Below, in pieces: positions 1 to 5,838 of a DNA stretch of 6,395 nt; position 1 is the first letter of the stretch; every line of letters starts with the position of its first letter. The position numbers were made by a program, and so were the translations under genes. The stretch is from assembly GCA_013151535.1 (NCBI GenBank), contig JAADIC010000171.1, positions 1-6,395 of the forward strand, in the 5' to 3' direction. The notes beneath the pieces are model-generated. The model searched no databases. It was not told where the DNA came from and was given only the letters and a program-made list of their open reading frames with translations. This DNA is from Alphaproteobacteria bacterium (lineage in GTDB: Bacteria > Pseudomonadota > Alphaproteobacteria > Rhodobacterales > Rhodobacteraceae).

Positions 1-178
1 TCTGTGGCCGTTTGCCATAGAGTTTTTCGCCAAGCTGGCGGATGAGTTCGCGTTCGGGCCAGGTCAGGCGCTGATCATTGAGCGACACGGCGAGCATGCC
101 CTGTTCGCGCCAGCCCTCGCGTTTGACCTGGTCGGGATTGCGACGGGCGCCGCCATAACCACGGGGCGTAAAGCTCAT
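1..178 (-). CDS. Small protein of unknown function, C-terminus cut by window edge
   Basis: This frame opens with ATG at 178-176 and stays open to the left edge, giving at least 59 residues (MSFTPRGYGGARRNPDQV...). Its start codon shares an ATGA with the TGA of the RuvC-like gene upstream, so the two are probably translationally coupled and transcribed from the same promoter near 750-780. The N-terminus is Arg/Gly-rich (GYGGARRN). It is followed by a predicted amphipathic helical stretch containing TWPERELIRQLGEKLYGKR, basic enough to suggest a nucleic-acid or protein contact, but I recognise no family motif. I do not know its function; the position after a resolvase gene only suggests a role in phage DNA metabolism or regulation. 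The reading frame is well supported by the overlap, the identity is not. Confidence 0.65.
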   Translation of the reverse strand, partial: MSFTPRGYGGARRNPDQVKREGWREQGMLAVSLNDQRLTWPERELIRQLGEKLYGKRPQ

Positions 179-705
179 GCCGTGCACGCCACACCTCCCC
201 CGGTTTCAATCGCCCAGAAAAGGATGGCGATGGCATCGGCCTCGTTGTCATCCTTGGGGTCAAAGCCACGCGCACGGGCGGCGTCGATCATCGCCTGCTT
301 TGACGCATTGCCCTTACCGGTGGCGGATTTTTTAATCGTGCCAACCGGGACGCCTTGATACGGCACACCGCGCATTTCGGCCCACGCGGTTAGGACTGCC
401 ATTAGGCCTCCATAAACGTGCGAGGCATCGGTGCCGATATGTCGCCTGACTTCTTCGTAGTGGATCGTTGCGATTGGCCCCATCAGCCGATCCATTTCGC
501 TCAGCCAGTTCTGGAAGCGCAGATAGCGCATGCCGCCACCATCATAGCGGTTCGGTTTGAACGATGCCGTGCCGCTGGTGATCAGGCTGTCCGCCGAGCG
601 CAGCGCCCAGCCGGTGGTGGTGCCAAGATCGAGGGCAAGGACAGTTTTCGCGCTGCCAAGGGTGCGGGCCAGCGCGTCGCCAGAGATGTGTGCTTGTGTG
701 TTCAT
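175..705 (-). CDS. RuvC-family Holliday junction resolvase-like endonuclease
   Basis: A 176-residue protein with an RNase H-like fold typical of RuvC resolvases, which cut four-way DNA junctions symmetrically using two metal ions held by acidic residues. Visible elements are the first strand VLALDLGTTTGWAL (catalytic candidate D26), a glutamate after the central strand in IHYEEVRR (E84 or E85), the VGTIKKSATGKGNASK substrate-binding stretch (about 121-136), and the C-terminal acidic helix DDNEADAIAI (D153, E155, D157). Length is normal for the family. An in-frame TGA at 717-715 fixes the ATG at 705 as the first possible start, and D26 rules out later ones. The Shine-Dalgarno is weak (only GAGCC-like bases upstream). 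No RuvA or RuvB gene is near, as is usual for phage-type resolvases. It is the first gene after the promoter at 753-781. It could resolve recombination or replication intermediates; the family call is confident, the exact substrate is not. Confidence 0.88.
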   Translation of the reverse strand: MNTQAHISGDALARTLGSAKTVLALDLGTTTGWALRSADSLITSGTASFKPNRYDGGGMRYLRFQNWLSEMDRLMGPIATIHYEEVRRHIGTDASHVYGGLMAVLTAWAEMRGVPYQGVPVGTIKKSATGKGNASKQAMIDAARARGFDPKDDNEADAIAILFWAIETGGGVACTA

Positions 706-745
706 TGTGAAGGCTCATAAATTCGAATGGGCCTTCGGCTTTGGT

Positions 746-781
746 CACCGGCATAATACCAGTCCGGAGTCGGGCAAACAA
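746..781 (-). promoter_or_regulatory. Sigma70-like promoter for the RuvC-like gene
   Basis: On the minus strand the hexamer TTGTTT (781-776, matching 4 of 6 of TTGACA) is followed after exactly 17 bases by TATTAT (758-753, 5 of 6 of TATAAT). The predicted transcript start is near 746, leaving a leader of about 41 bases before the ATG at 705. A near copy of the repeated heptamer (GGTGACC on the minus strand, 749-743) lies over the predicted start point, and three exact copies lie just upstream of the -35 (804-830). Repression or activation by a protein that binds the heptamer is therefore plausible. The call rests on sequence match and spacing only. Confidence 0.6.
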
Positions 782-850
782 GAAAATTCACCCGACGCCG
801 GGGTGTCACCGCCTGTCACCATCTGTCACCAGCTTTTTCGCTGGGTGGTG

Positions 851-880
851 ACAAAAGTTTCCCTTTAAAAGCAATATCTT
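851..880. other. AT-rich segment inside the iteron region, possible unwinding element
   Basis: About 30 bases rich in A and T (AAAAGTTTCCCTTTAAAAGC core) lie between the plus-oriented heptamer at 847-853 and the minus-oriented cluster at 878-903, in otherwise GC-rich surroundings. In iteron origins such a segment beside the protein-binding sites is where the strands first open. That role is inferred from position and composition only. A weak minus-strand promoter (GTGACA, 18 bases, GATATT at 878-873) would read across it as an alternative. Confidence 0.35.
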
Positions 881-933
881 CACCACTGTCACCACCTGTC
901 ACCACCTAATTACTTTGTACATAGGAGGGAGTA

Positions 934-953
934 TGTGTTCGGGGAAAAACACA
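934..953. repeat. Small inverted repeat in the centre of the iteron region
   Basis: The arms TGTGTT (934-939) and AACACA (948-953) can form a 6-base-pair stem around an 8-base loop (CGGGGAAA). The element lies near the midpoint between the minus-oriented boxes at 887-903 and the plus-oriented boxes at 992-1007, so the surroundings have rough two-fold symmetry. A stem this short can occur by chance; its placement is the only reason to note it. Confidence 0.35.
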
Positions 954-1087
954 CCTCTATATGTATAAGAGAGGAAGATGGCTGTTTTACTGGTGACAAT
1001 GGTGACAACGTTGTTTTCATTGACCTTTTTCTGTCACCATCTAATGATGCAGATGGTGACAACGGGCGGGTGGTGACGGAGCGCACG

Positions 1088-1115
1088 AAAAAAGGCGCCC
1101 AAGCGAGCGCCCTTT
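1088..1115 (-). terminator. Rho-independent terminator of the primase-helicase operon
   Basis: Read on the minus strand, the arms AAAGGGCGC and GCGCCTTTT pair over 9 positions (one G-T wobble) around an 8-base loop, and the 3' arm runs into six consecutive T. The stem begins about 30 bases after the stop codon of the primase-helicase-like gene, the expected place for a terminator of that operon. It separates this operon from the iteron region and from the promoter of the RuvC-like gene. Confidence 0.82.
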
Positions 1116-1146
1116 CCAGTCTGGTTGTGCAATAGCCGAATTGATA

Positions 1147-3711
1147 TCAGTCGGTTTCTTTGCGGTATCGCCATTCCCGTGCTTCTCCGGTCCGGCGTTG
1201 ATACCGTTTCCAGTTTCGGGATTTCAGCCATGAGCCCGCGCGCATTTGATCCGGCTTCGTCCATCGCGCCGGCTCAATCCCGATGGCGTCTGCCAATATT
1301 TCTCCGACAGAAACATTGTTGAGCGGCTCAGCGCGCTCGAACTCTTCGTCCTGCCAGTCATCAAAACCTGCGTATCCGCGGTTTACGGATCGCTTTTCAT
1401 GGGTCAGCCAGCGATCAATGAGGCCGTCCCAGGCATCAGACTGATACCGCTTGTCCTGCTCGTCGCGCGCGGCTTTCAGCAGTTTTTTGTCCTCAAGCCA
1501 CCAGATCGCCCCGGCTTTGAACTGATGGACAGCCTCGGCCCAAAGCTGGTCGCGATCACGGGCGAGGCCGTCTACGTCAATGTCGCCGCAGCGAATGGGC
1601 CAAAAGCGCCGGTTTCCGGTCTCGTCGCGCAGATAGGTGTCGGGATTTACGGTGCCTGCGAACACGCATTGTCGTTTGATCTCGACCGTATGGCGGCCAT
1701 AAGGCGGGCGGAACCGGTCGGTGGTGCGCGTCAGAAACGCCTTGATGCGCGAGACTTCGGCGCGTCCGATCGCATCGAGCTCGGCAATTTCAACGATCCA
1801 GACACCCTGCATGTGGATGGCAGCATCCTTGGAGCCAAGGTCCGGCAATTCATCCGTGAACCATTCCTCGCCCGCGAGAATCTTCAGCGCGGTCGATTTT
1901 CGCGCGCCTTGCTCACCTTCAAGGATCAGCATGTGGTCGGCCTTGACCCCGGGGCGAAAAATCCGCGCCACCGCCGAGATCAGCCAGAGCCCGCCCATGG
2001 CGTGGGTTAAATCCGTGGGGGCCGCCCCGAGGTATTGGCTGGTCCAGCTTTCCAGTCTGGGTGTGCCGTCCCAGATGAGGGATTGAAGATAGGCGCGGAC
2101 GGGGTGAATGCGGATGTCGCGGGCAACGGCGCCGACAGAACGGCCCACCACCAGGGGGGCGACATTCACCTCGCGGTGCTGCAACCATTCCGCGGCACGA
2201 ATATCATCGGAATCGTCCCAGGGCCGCGGATAGGTTACCTCTTTATCATGCCATGGCAGCGCGCCGAGGACGACAACTTTCTGAGCAAACTCGTCAAAGG
2301 CGATTACACCGGCGAATGCGGGGTCCGAGTTCAGCGCCATGATGACATTGGCCTCGTTGCGCTCGGGCGTGCCGGAGAGATCAAGCCGCAATCGATTGGC
2401 CCAGGCCGGTCGCGCAGCAGGTTTTATCAGATCGCCGGTGCTGTTGAGGCGGCGGCGCAAGACCCCGAGCTGTTTGTCGAGAATGGAGATGGCAATCCCG
2501 GTGCGGATTTTGATCAACGACAGCAGATGCCGCTCTTCCATCGGCTCAAGACGCGCCTTGACGATGCGGCCCATCAACGCGCCGAGGGCTGTGAGGTCCG
2601 GCGGATTGGTCAGTGCCTCGGTTTCTGCCGTAAGTGTATCGGCTGCCTTTTCTGGCGAGACCTCAGATGTCGTAGCCGGAACATCAGCTATGCCGGGTTC
2701 CACCTCTGATGGCAATGTGTCGTAATCAGCGCGCACCGCGCCTTTGATGAGATCATCGTTGAAATCGTCGCCGTTGCGCGGTGTTACAATCCGGTTCGGG
2801 ATGTCCGCGATATTCAAGCGGTCAGAAAGTGTTGCAGCCGCCTGCCGACCAGCGTCGCCAGCATCGGCGTAAATGGTGACGTGCCGCGTTCCCTCGGGCC
2901 ATTTGAACCGCGCCAGACCATCGGCCGAAAGCGCCGCCCAGACGGGAGTGCCGAAAATCACATGCGCCGCCAATGCCGTCTCGATCCCTTCCGCCACTCC
3001 AAGATGCCAGTCCTCTGGCAACGGGAACAGGCGCACGGCGGCGTCAGCGATGGTGCCCAGCATTTTCTTGCCCGCAGGTGCCTTGCCACTGCCATCCTCA
3101 AGCAGAAAGGTGCGGTGAATGCCGCCCACCGGGCTGCCATCGATCAGGCGGGGAATGGCAACCATCCCGGGCCAGCCACGACGGCTCTCATAATCGGTCA
3201 GATCGGCGTGGAACAGAAGGTCCGGCGCACACGGGTCTTTGAGCCCTCGCGATTGCAGGTAAGTTTCTGCCACGCTGCCTGCAAGCGGCTGACAATCGTC
3301 CCGGATGCGGCGTATTTCCAGGGCATGGTCGGGTTTCGGGCGCGCCGCTGATCTCGGACGCGTGATGCGGGCCTCATCCATATGCGCCAATCGCGCCGCC
3401 TCATCAAACAGCCGCCCATCCCTCATGCCGGTCGCGTGATAAATGAGATCGACCGGCCCGGCACGTTCGCCGGTGGCAAAATCAAACCCCCAGCCTGCGT
3501 AAGGCCCCTCGATATGCAGAATGCACGAGCCCTCTTTTTGCGCAGGCCGCCCGGTCAGATCCGCGCATCGCAACGCCCGCTTGTCAAAGGTCAGCCGCGC
3601 CTCGGGAAAAAGCGCCGGCAGCCAATCCCCGGCCGTATCGGCAAGGCGGGCCTTGATTGCGCGCAAATCATGACGCGCGCGGGGCGAGAAGACATCGTTG
3701 AGATCGATCAT
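1147..3711 (-). CDS. Toprim plus VirE-type ATPase (phage primase-helicase-like replication protein)
   Basis: An 854-residue replication protein. Residues about 1-110 resemble the N-terminal region of phage primases (GFDFATGERAGPVDLI) but lack a clear zinc-ribbon Cys set. Residues about 235-325 form a Toprim domain with E241/E244 (VAEGIETALAAH), YADAGDAG (D283, D286) and NGDDFND. An acidic, Pro/Thr-rich linker follows (about 330-370). Residues about 540-745 are a virulence-associated E (VirE/VapE) P-loop ATPase: Walker A GEQGARKST (599-607), Walker B VWIVEIAEL (637-645), sensor FAGTVNPDTYL and an arginine-finger candidate in GNRRFWPI (R701/R702). The last 55 residues are basic and could be a DNA-binding winged helix. 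It probably unwinds and primes DNA at an origin. The ATG at 3711 is chosen because it has a Shine-Dalgarno sequence, whereas the upstream ATG at 3822 would overlap the helicase gene by about 100 bases. Confidence 0.9.
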   Translation of the reverse strand: MIDLNDVFSPRARHDLRAIKARLADTAGDWLPALFPEARLTFDKRALRCADLTGRPAQKEGSCILHIEGPYAGWGFDFATGERAGPVDLIYHATGMRDGRLFDEAARLAHMDEARITRPRSAARPKPDHALEIRRIRDDCQPLAGSVAETYLQSRGLKDPCAPDLLFHADLTDYESRRGWPGMVAIPRLIDGSPVGGIHRTFLLEDGSGKAPAGKKMLGTIADAAVRLFPLPEDWHLGVAEGIETALAAHVIFGTPVWAALSADGLARFKWPEGTRHVTIYADAGDAGRQAAATLSDRLNIADIPNRIVTPRNGDDFNDDLIKGAVRADYDTLPSEVEPGIADVPATTSEVSPEKAADTLTAETEALTNPPDLTALGALMGRIVKARLEPMEERHLLSLIKIRTGIAISILDKQLGVLRRRLNSTGDLIKPAARPAWANRLRLDLSGTPERNEANVIMALNSDPAFAGVIAFDEFAQKVVVLGALPWHDKEVTYPRPWDDSDDIRAAEWLQHREVNVAPLVVGRSVGAVARDIRIHPVRAYLQSLIWDGTPRLESWTSQYLGAAPTDLTHAMGGLWLISAVARIFRPGVKADHMLILEGEQGARKSTALKILAGEEWFTDELPDLGSKDAAIHMQGVWIVEIAELDAIGRAEVSRIKAFLTRTTDRFRPPYGRHTVEIKRQCVFAGTVNPDTYLRDETGNRRFWPIRCGDIDVDGLARDRDQLWAEAVHQFKAGAIWWLEDKKLLKAARDEQDKRYQSDAWDGLIDRWLTHEKRSVNRGYAGFDDWQDEEFERAEPLNNVSVGEILADAIGIEPARWTKPDQMRAGSWLKSRNWKRYQRRTGEAREWRYRKETD

Positions 3712-3717
3712 GGATTT

Positions 3718-3723
3718 CCCCTC
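3718..3723 (-). promoter_or_regulatory. Ribosome binding site fixing the primase-helicase start
   Basis: GAGGGG on the minus strand lies 6 bases before the ATG at 3711 and overlaps the TGA of the preceding helicase gene (3724-3722). Ribosomes finishing the helicase would be in place to start the next gene. This supports the 3711 start over the longer frame beginning at 3822. Confidence 0.75.
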
Positions 3724-5080
3724 AGGCCAACAACACGAGGCCGCGCTCGGCGCGGGTGATGGCGGTATAGAGCCAACGTCGACGGTCAAGTTCGCTGCGC
3801 CCAAGCCCGTCATCCCAGACAATTACGTTTTCCCATTGCGAGCCCTGCGCCTTGTGCGCCGTAATCGCCCAACCAAACGTTGCCTCGCTCAGTTGCTTTT
3901 TGTCTTTCCAGTCCCGATCGTTTCGGTCGCGATCAAATGCAATGTGGTCCTCAAAATGCCCCTTGTAGATCCGAAGGCGGCCCGGGCGCGCATCGCAGTC
4001 AGTGCGCTCACCGCGACCGGTGCCCACATCGCGATCCGTGCGCCCGACACGGCGACCATCCTCATCCGTCACCACGGCCGAAAAATAGAGGCTGCCCTCA
4101 TCGACGATATCCTCAAGCGTCAGAAACATCCCGTTGATCAGCAGCCCGAAATCATTCTGGTTCTTGAGGCAGATGATCTTTTCGGCCGCGCCCGACGGAA
4201 GCATCGTACCCGAAAGCCCCGCGGCAGCACGCATGGCATTATTGAGCTGCAAACGTGTCGCATTCATGCCGCAGATGAGTTGACCACCACACAATGCCTG
4301 TTCCGGCGTGATATCGCCCTTGTGCATTTTGGCGACATGCGCATCATAGCTGCCAAACCCGATCGCTTGCCCCTCGCGCGCCATGGTCGCCAATCGAATA
4401 ATCGCACTTTCGGCAGCTTGGCGGTGGATTTCTGTCAACATGATATCGGGGGCCACATTGGTAAACGCGCCTGCGCCCTTGATCGGCGGCAATTGCCCGG
4501 GATCGCCCAGCACCAGGATCGGCTTGCCAAAACTCATCAGATCGCGCGCCATATCTTCGCCCACCATCGAGACCTCATCGAGCACGATCAGCTTTGCATC
4601 CGCCGCATCGCTCTCGGGGTTGAGGGCGAAATGCGGCTTTTTCATCGCCGATAACGCCTGGCGCATCGCCTCTATCCCCGCCTCGGCCGCGGTGCGATCA
4701 AACCCGCTCAGGGTGCGGATTTCAATTTCCGCGGTGCGAACCTTACGCGCGGCCGCCTCGATTTCTTCCTCGGTTGCTTCCGTCACCGAATAGATCAGGC
4801 TGTGGATGGTGCGCGCCGGCGTGCCCTTTCGGCTCAGCACCAACGCCGCTTTGCCGGTAAACGTCACAGTCACGACCCCGGGCACGCATCCCCCCTCACG
4901 ATCAGAGCGGTGAAGCGAAAGGCCAAGTTCATCGAGAACGAATTTCAAAACGGTGCTCTTGCCACTGCCGGCATAGCCAAACAGCCGCAGAACCTGCTGC
5001 GCGTGTGTGCGGGTCTCGAACCATTCCTTGGTCAACCGGATCGCTGCGGCCTGCTGGGCGAAAGGGGTAAAACTTATCAT
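3722..5080 (-). CDS. RecD/Dda-like SF1B DNA helicase (ATP-dependent)
   Basis: A complete 452-residue superfamily 1B helicase, the class that moves 5' to 3' on single-stranded DNA using ATP. All core motifs are present in order: motif I GYAGSGKST (35-43), Ia TFTGKAA (73-79), II VLDEVSM (166-172), III LGDPGQLPPI (191-200), IV EIHRQ (217-221), V in ATFGWAITAHKAQGSQW (400-416) and VI RRRWLYTAITRAERG (433-447). The length fits compact phage members such as Dda rather than the longer bacterial RecD2. An Asp/Arg/Gly-rich insert at about 340-372 contains an imperfect 12-residue duplication. The ATG overlaps the TGA of the upstream gene as ATGA, so the two are co-translated. Together with the nuclease encoded two genes upstream it could process DNA ends or remodel forks; whether the two proteins interact is unknown. 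Confidence 0.93.
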   Translation of the reverse strand: MISFTPFAQQAAAIRLTKEWFETRTHAQQVLRLFGYAGSGKSTVLKFVLDELGLSLHRSDREGGCVPGVVTVTFTGKAALVLSRKGTPARTIHSLIYSVTEATEEEIEAAARKVRTAEIEIRTLSGFDRTAAEAGIEAMRQALSAMKKPHFALNPESDAADAKLIVLDEVSMVGEDMARDLMSFGKPILVLGDPGQLPPIKGAGAFTNVAPDIMLTEIHRQAAESAIIRLATMAREGQAIGFGSYDAHVAKMHKGDITPEQALCGGQLICGMNATRLQLNNAMRAAAGLSGTMLPSGAAEKIICLKNQNDFGLLINGMFLTLEDIVDEGSLYFSAVVTDEDGRRVGRTDRDVGTGRGERTDCDARPGRLRIYKGHFEDHIAFDRDRNDRDWKDKKQLSEATFGWAITAHKAQGSQWENVIVWDDGLGRSELDRRRWLYTAITRAERGLVLLA

Positions 5081-5838
5081 CTGGACGCGCCTTTCGCGAT
5101 ATAATTCTTGACCACGTAATCCTTGACCACGCCGCCCTTAACGGGATCGCCGATCTGGCACTGACGGATAAAGATGCGGCGACCATCAGCGAGCCTTCGC
5201 CAATGCTCGCGCCGGATATGCCCGCGCGGGCTGGCGTGTGTGCCGCCGAGAGCGGCGTGTTTTGCCCGGGCGCGGTCGAGATCGATGGTGATCTGGCGCC
5301 AGGTCCAGCCACGCACGCCGGCCTTGGCGTATTTGCGACGCAGCGCAGGCTTTACCTTGCGCTCCTTCACAGCCCCTGCATGGGCGAGGATGGTGAGTGC
5401 GCGCCAGACGATGCCGGTCGCGACTTCGTTGTAGATCGCCGCTTCCTCGGGGCCGAGCTTGGGATTGGCCGTGACTTCGGACCACCCCGGCTTGGTAAAA
5501 ACCGCATGCGCCAGGCAATCCGACCATTGGCGACGGGGTTTGAGCTTATAGACCAAGACGGCTTCCACCCGATCCTCAAATTGCCGCGCATAGACCAAAA
5601 ACGATGATCTTTCCGGATGGCGATCATTCACCTCAAAAATGACCGCGGGATGCGGCAATCGCAAAGGTGCGTCCATAATCAGCGAGCGCAGATCGCCAAC
5701 CGCATCGCTGTCAAAAGCTGCCTGATCGGCGAAATAATAAACCGGCGCGGTTTCAATGCCGGCAAAGTGAAAGCCATAGGTGGATTTCTGGCGAAATTGC
5801 GAGGCCACCCGTTTGAATTCATAGGCCTGCGGGATCAT
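5077..5838 (-). CDS. Protein of unknown function with a His/Arg-rich HxSPR motif
   Basis: A 253-residue protein I cannot assign to a named family. The N-terminal 100 residues have a mixed alpha/beta look (YGFHFAGIETAPVYYFAD, HPAVIFEV). The middle contains an Ala-rich helical region (about 130-165). The C-terminal part contains GTHASPRGHIRREHWRRLADGRRIFIR (about 199-225), a His/Arg-rich arrangement that could bind nucleic acid or metal; similar HxSPRxH stretches occur in uncharacterised phage proteins as far as I recall. The extreme C-terminus has Lys at every fifth position (K234, K239, K244, K249), created partly by a 15-base tandem repeat. The start at 5838 is chosen over an ATG at 5856 because GGAGG lies 7 bases before it and because it overlaps the nuclease stop as ATGA. 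Its place between a nuclease and a helicase suggests a partner in DNA processing. Confidence 0.8.
   Translation of the reverse strand: MIPQAYEFKRVASQFRQKSTYGFHFAGIETAPVYYFADQAAFDSDAVGDLRSLIMDAPLRLPHPAVIFEVNDRHPERSSFLVYARQFEDRVEAVLVYKLKPRRQWSDCLAHAVFTKPGWSEVTANPKLGPEEAAIYNEVATGIVWRALTILAHAGAVKERKVKPALRRKYAKAGVRGWTWRQITIDLDRARAKHAALGGTHASPRGHIRREHWRRLADGRRIFIRQCQIGDPVKGGVVKDYVVKNYIAKGASR
5102..5131 (-). repeat. 15-base tandem repeat, two units, in the unknown-function gene
   Basis: On the plus strand TAATTCTTGACCACG (5102-5116) is followed directly by TAATCCTTGACCACG (5117-5131), 14 of 15 bases identical. The unit length is a multiple of three, so it duplicates five residues (VVKDY then VVKNY) near the protein's C-terminus without a frameshift. 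Confidence 0.8.

Larger units (their letters stand above)
743..1078. repeat. GGTGACA iteron-like array, candidate replication origin or multi-site operator
   Basis: This non-coding stretch carries ten exact copies of the heptamer GGTGACA. Those reading TGTCACC on the plus strand are at 804-810, 814-820, 824-830, 887-893, 897-903 and 1032-1038. Those reading GGTGACA on the plus strand are at 847-853, 992-998, 1001-1007 and 1055-1061. Near copies are at 743-749 (GGTCACC), 878-884 (CTTCACC) and 1072-1078 (GGTGACG). Within clusters the spacing is 9-10 bases, about one helical turn, so a bound protein would sit on one face of the DNA. Several copies extend to GGTGGTGACA. Clustered, phased repeats with AT-rich interludes beside a primase-helicase-like gene fit an iteron origin. 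The resemblance to P4 phage iterons (GGTGAACA type) supports this; an operator array for a phage regulator is the main alternative. Confidence 0.75.

Noticed and set aside
721..728. Perfect 8-base palindrome ATTCGAAT in the leader of the RuvC-like gene
   Set aside because: An 8-base palindrome is expected by chance at this scale and has no second copy nearby to suggest an operator.
542..781. 79-residue minus-strand frame overlapping the start of the RuvC-like gene
   Set aside because: It crosses the predicted promoter, overlaps the resolvase gene in another frame by about 160 bases and has no recognisable motif.
910..1020. 36-residue minus-strand frame (MKTTLSPLSPVK...) within the iteron region
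   Set aside because: Its repeated LSP residues are only the heptamers read in frame, the upstream AAGG is a poor ribosome site, and nothing else supports coding.
804..1078. CRISPR array
   Set aside because: The repeated unit is only 7 bases, occurs in both orientations and has 2-3 base gaps inside clusters; there are no uniform 25-40 base repeats or spacers and no cas genes.
1246..2010. 254-residue plus-strand frame opposite the primase-helicase gene
   Set aside because: It lies wholly antisense to a gene with clear Toprim and ATPase motifs; its product has no recognisable motif and GC-rich codon structure commonly opens such antisense frames.
3712..3822. N-terminal extension of the primase-helicase to an ATG at 3822
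   Set aside because: It would overlap the helicase gene by about 100 bases, has a low-complexity Ser/Pro/Ala sequence, and ignores the good ribosome binding site before 3711.
3698..4654. 318-residue plus-strand frame opposite the helicase gene
   Set aside because: The opposite strand encodes every SF1B helicase motif in order; the plus-strand product is Arg/His-rich and unlike any family I know.
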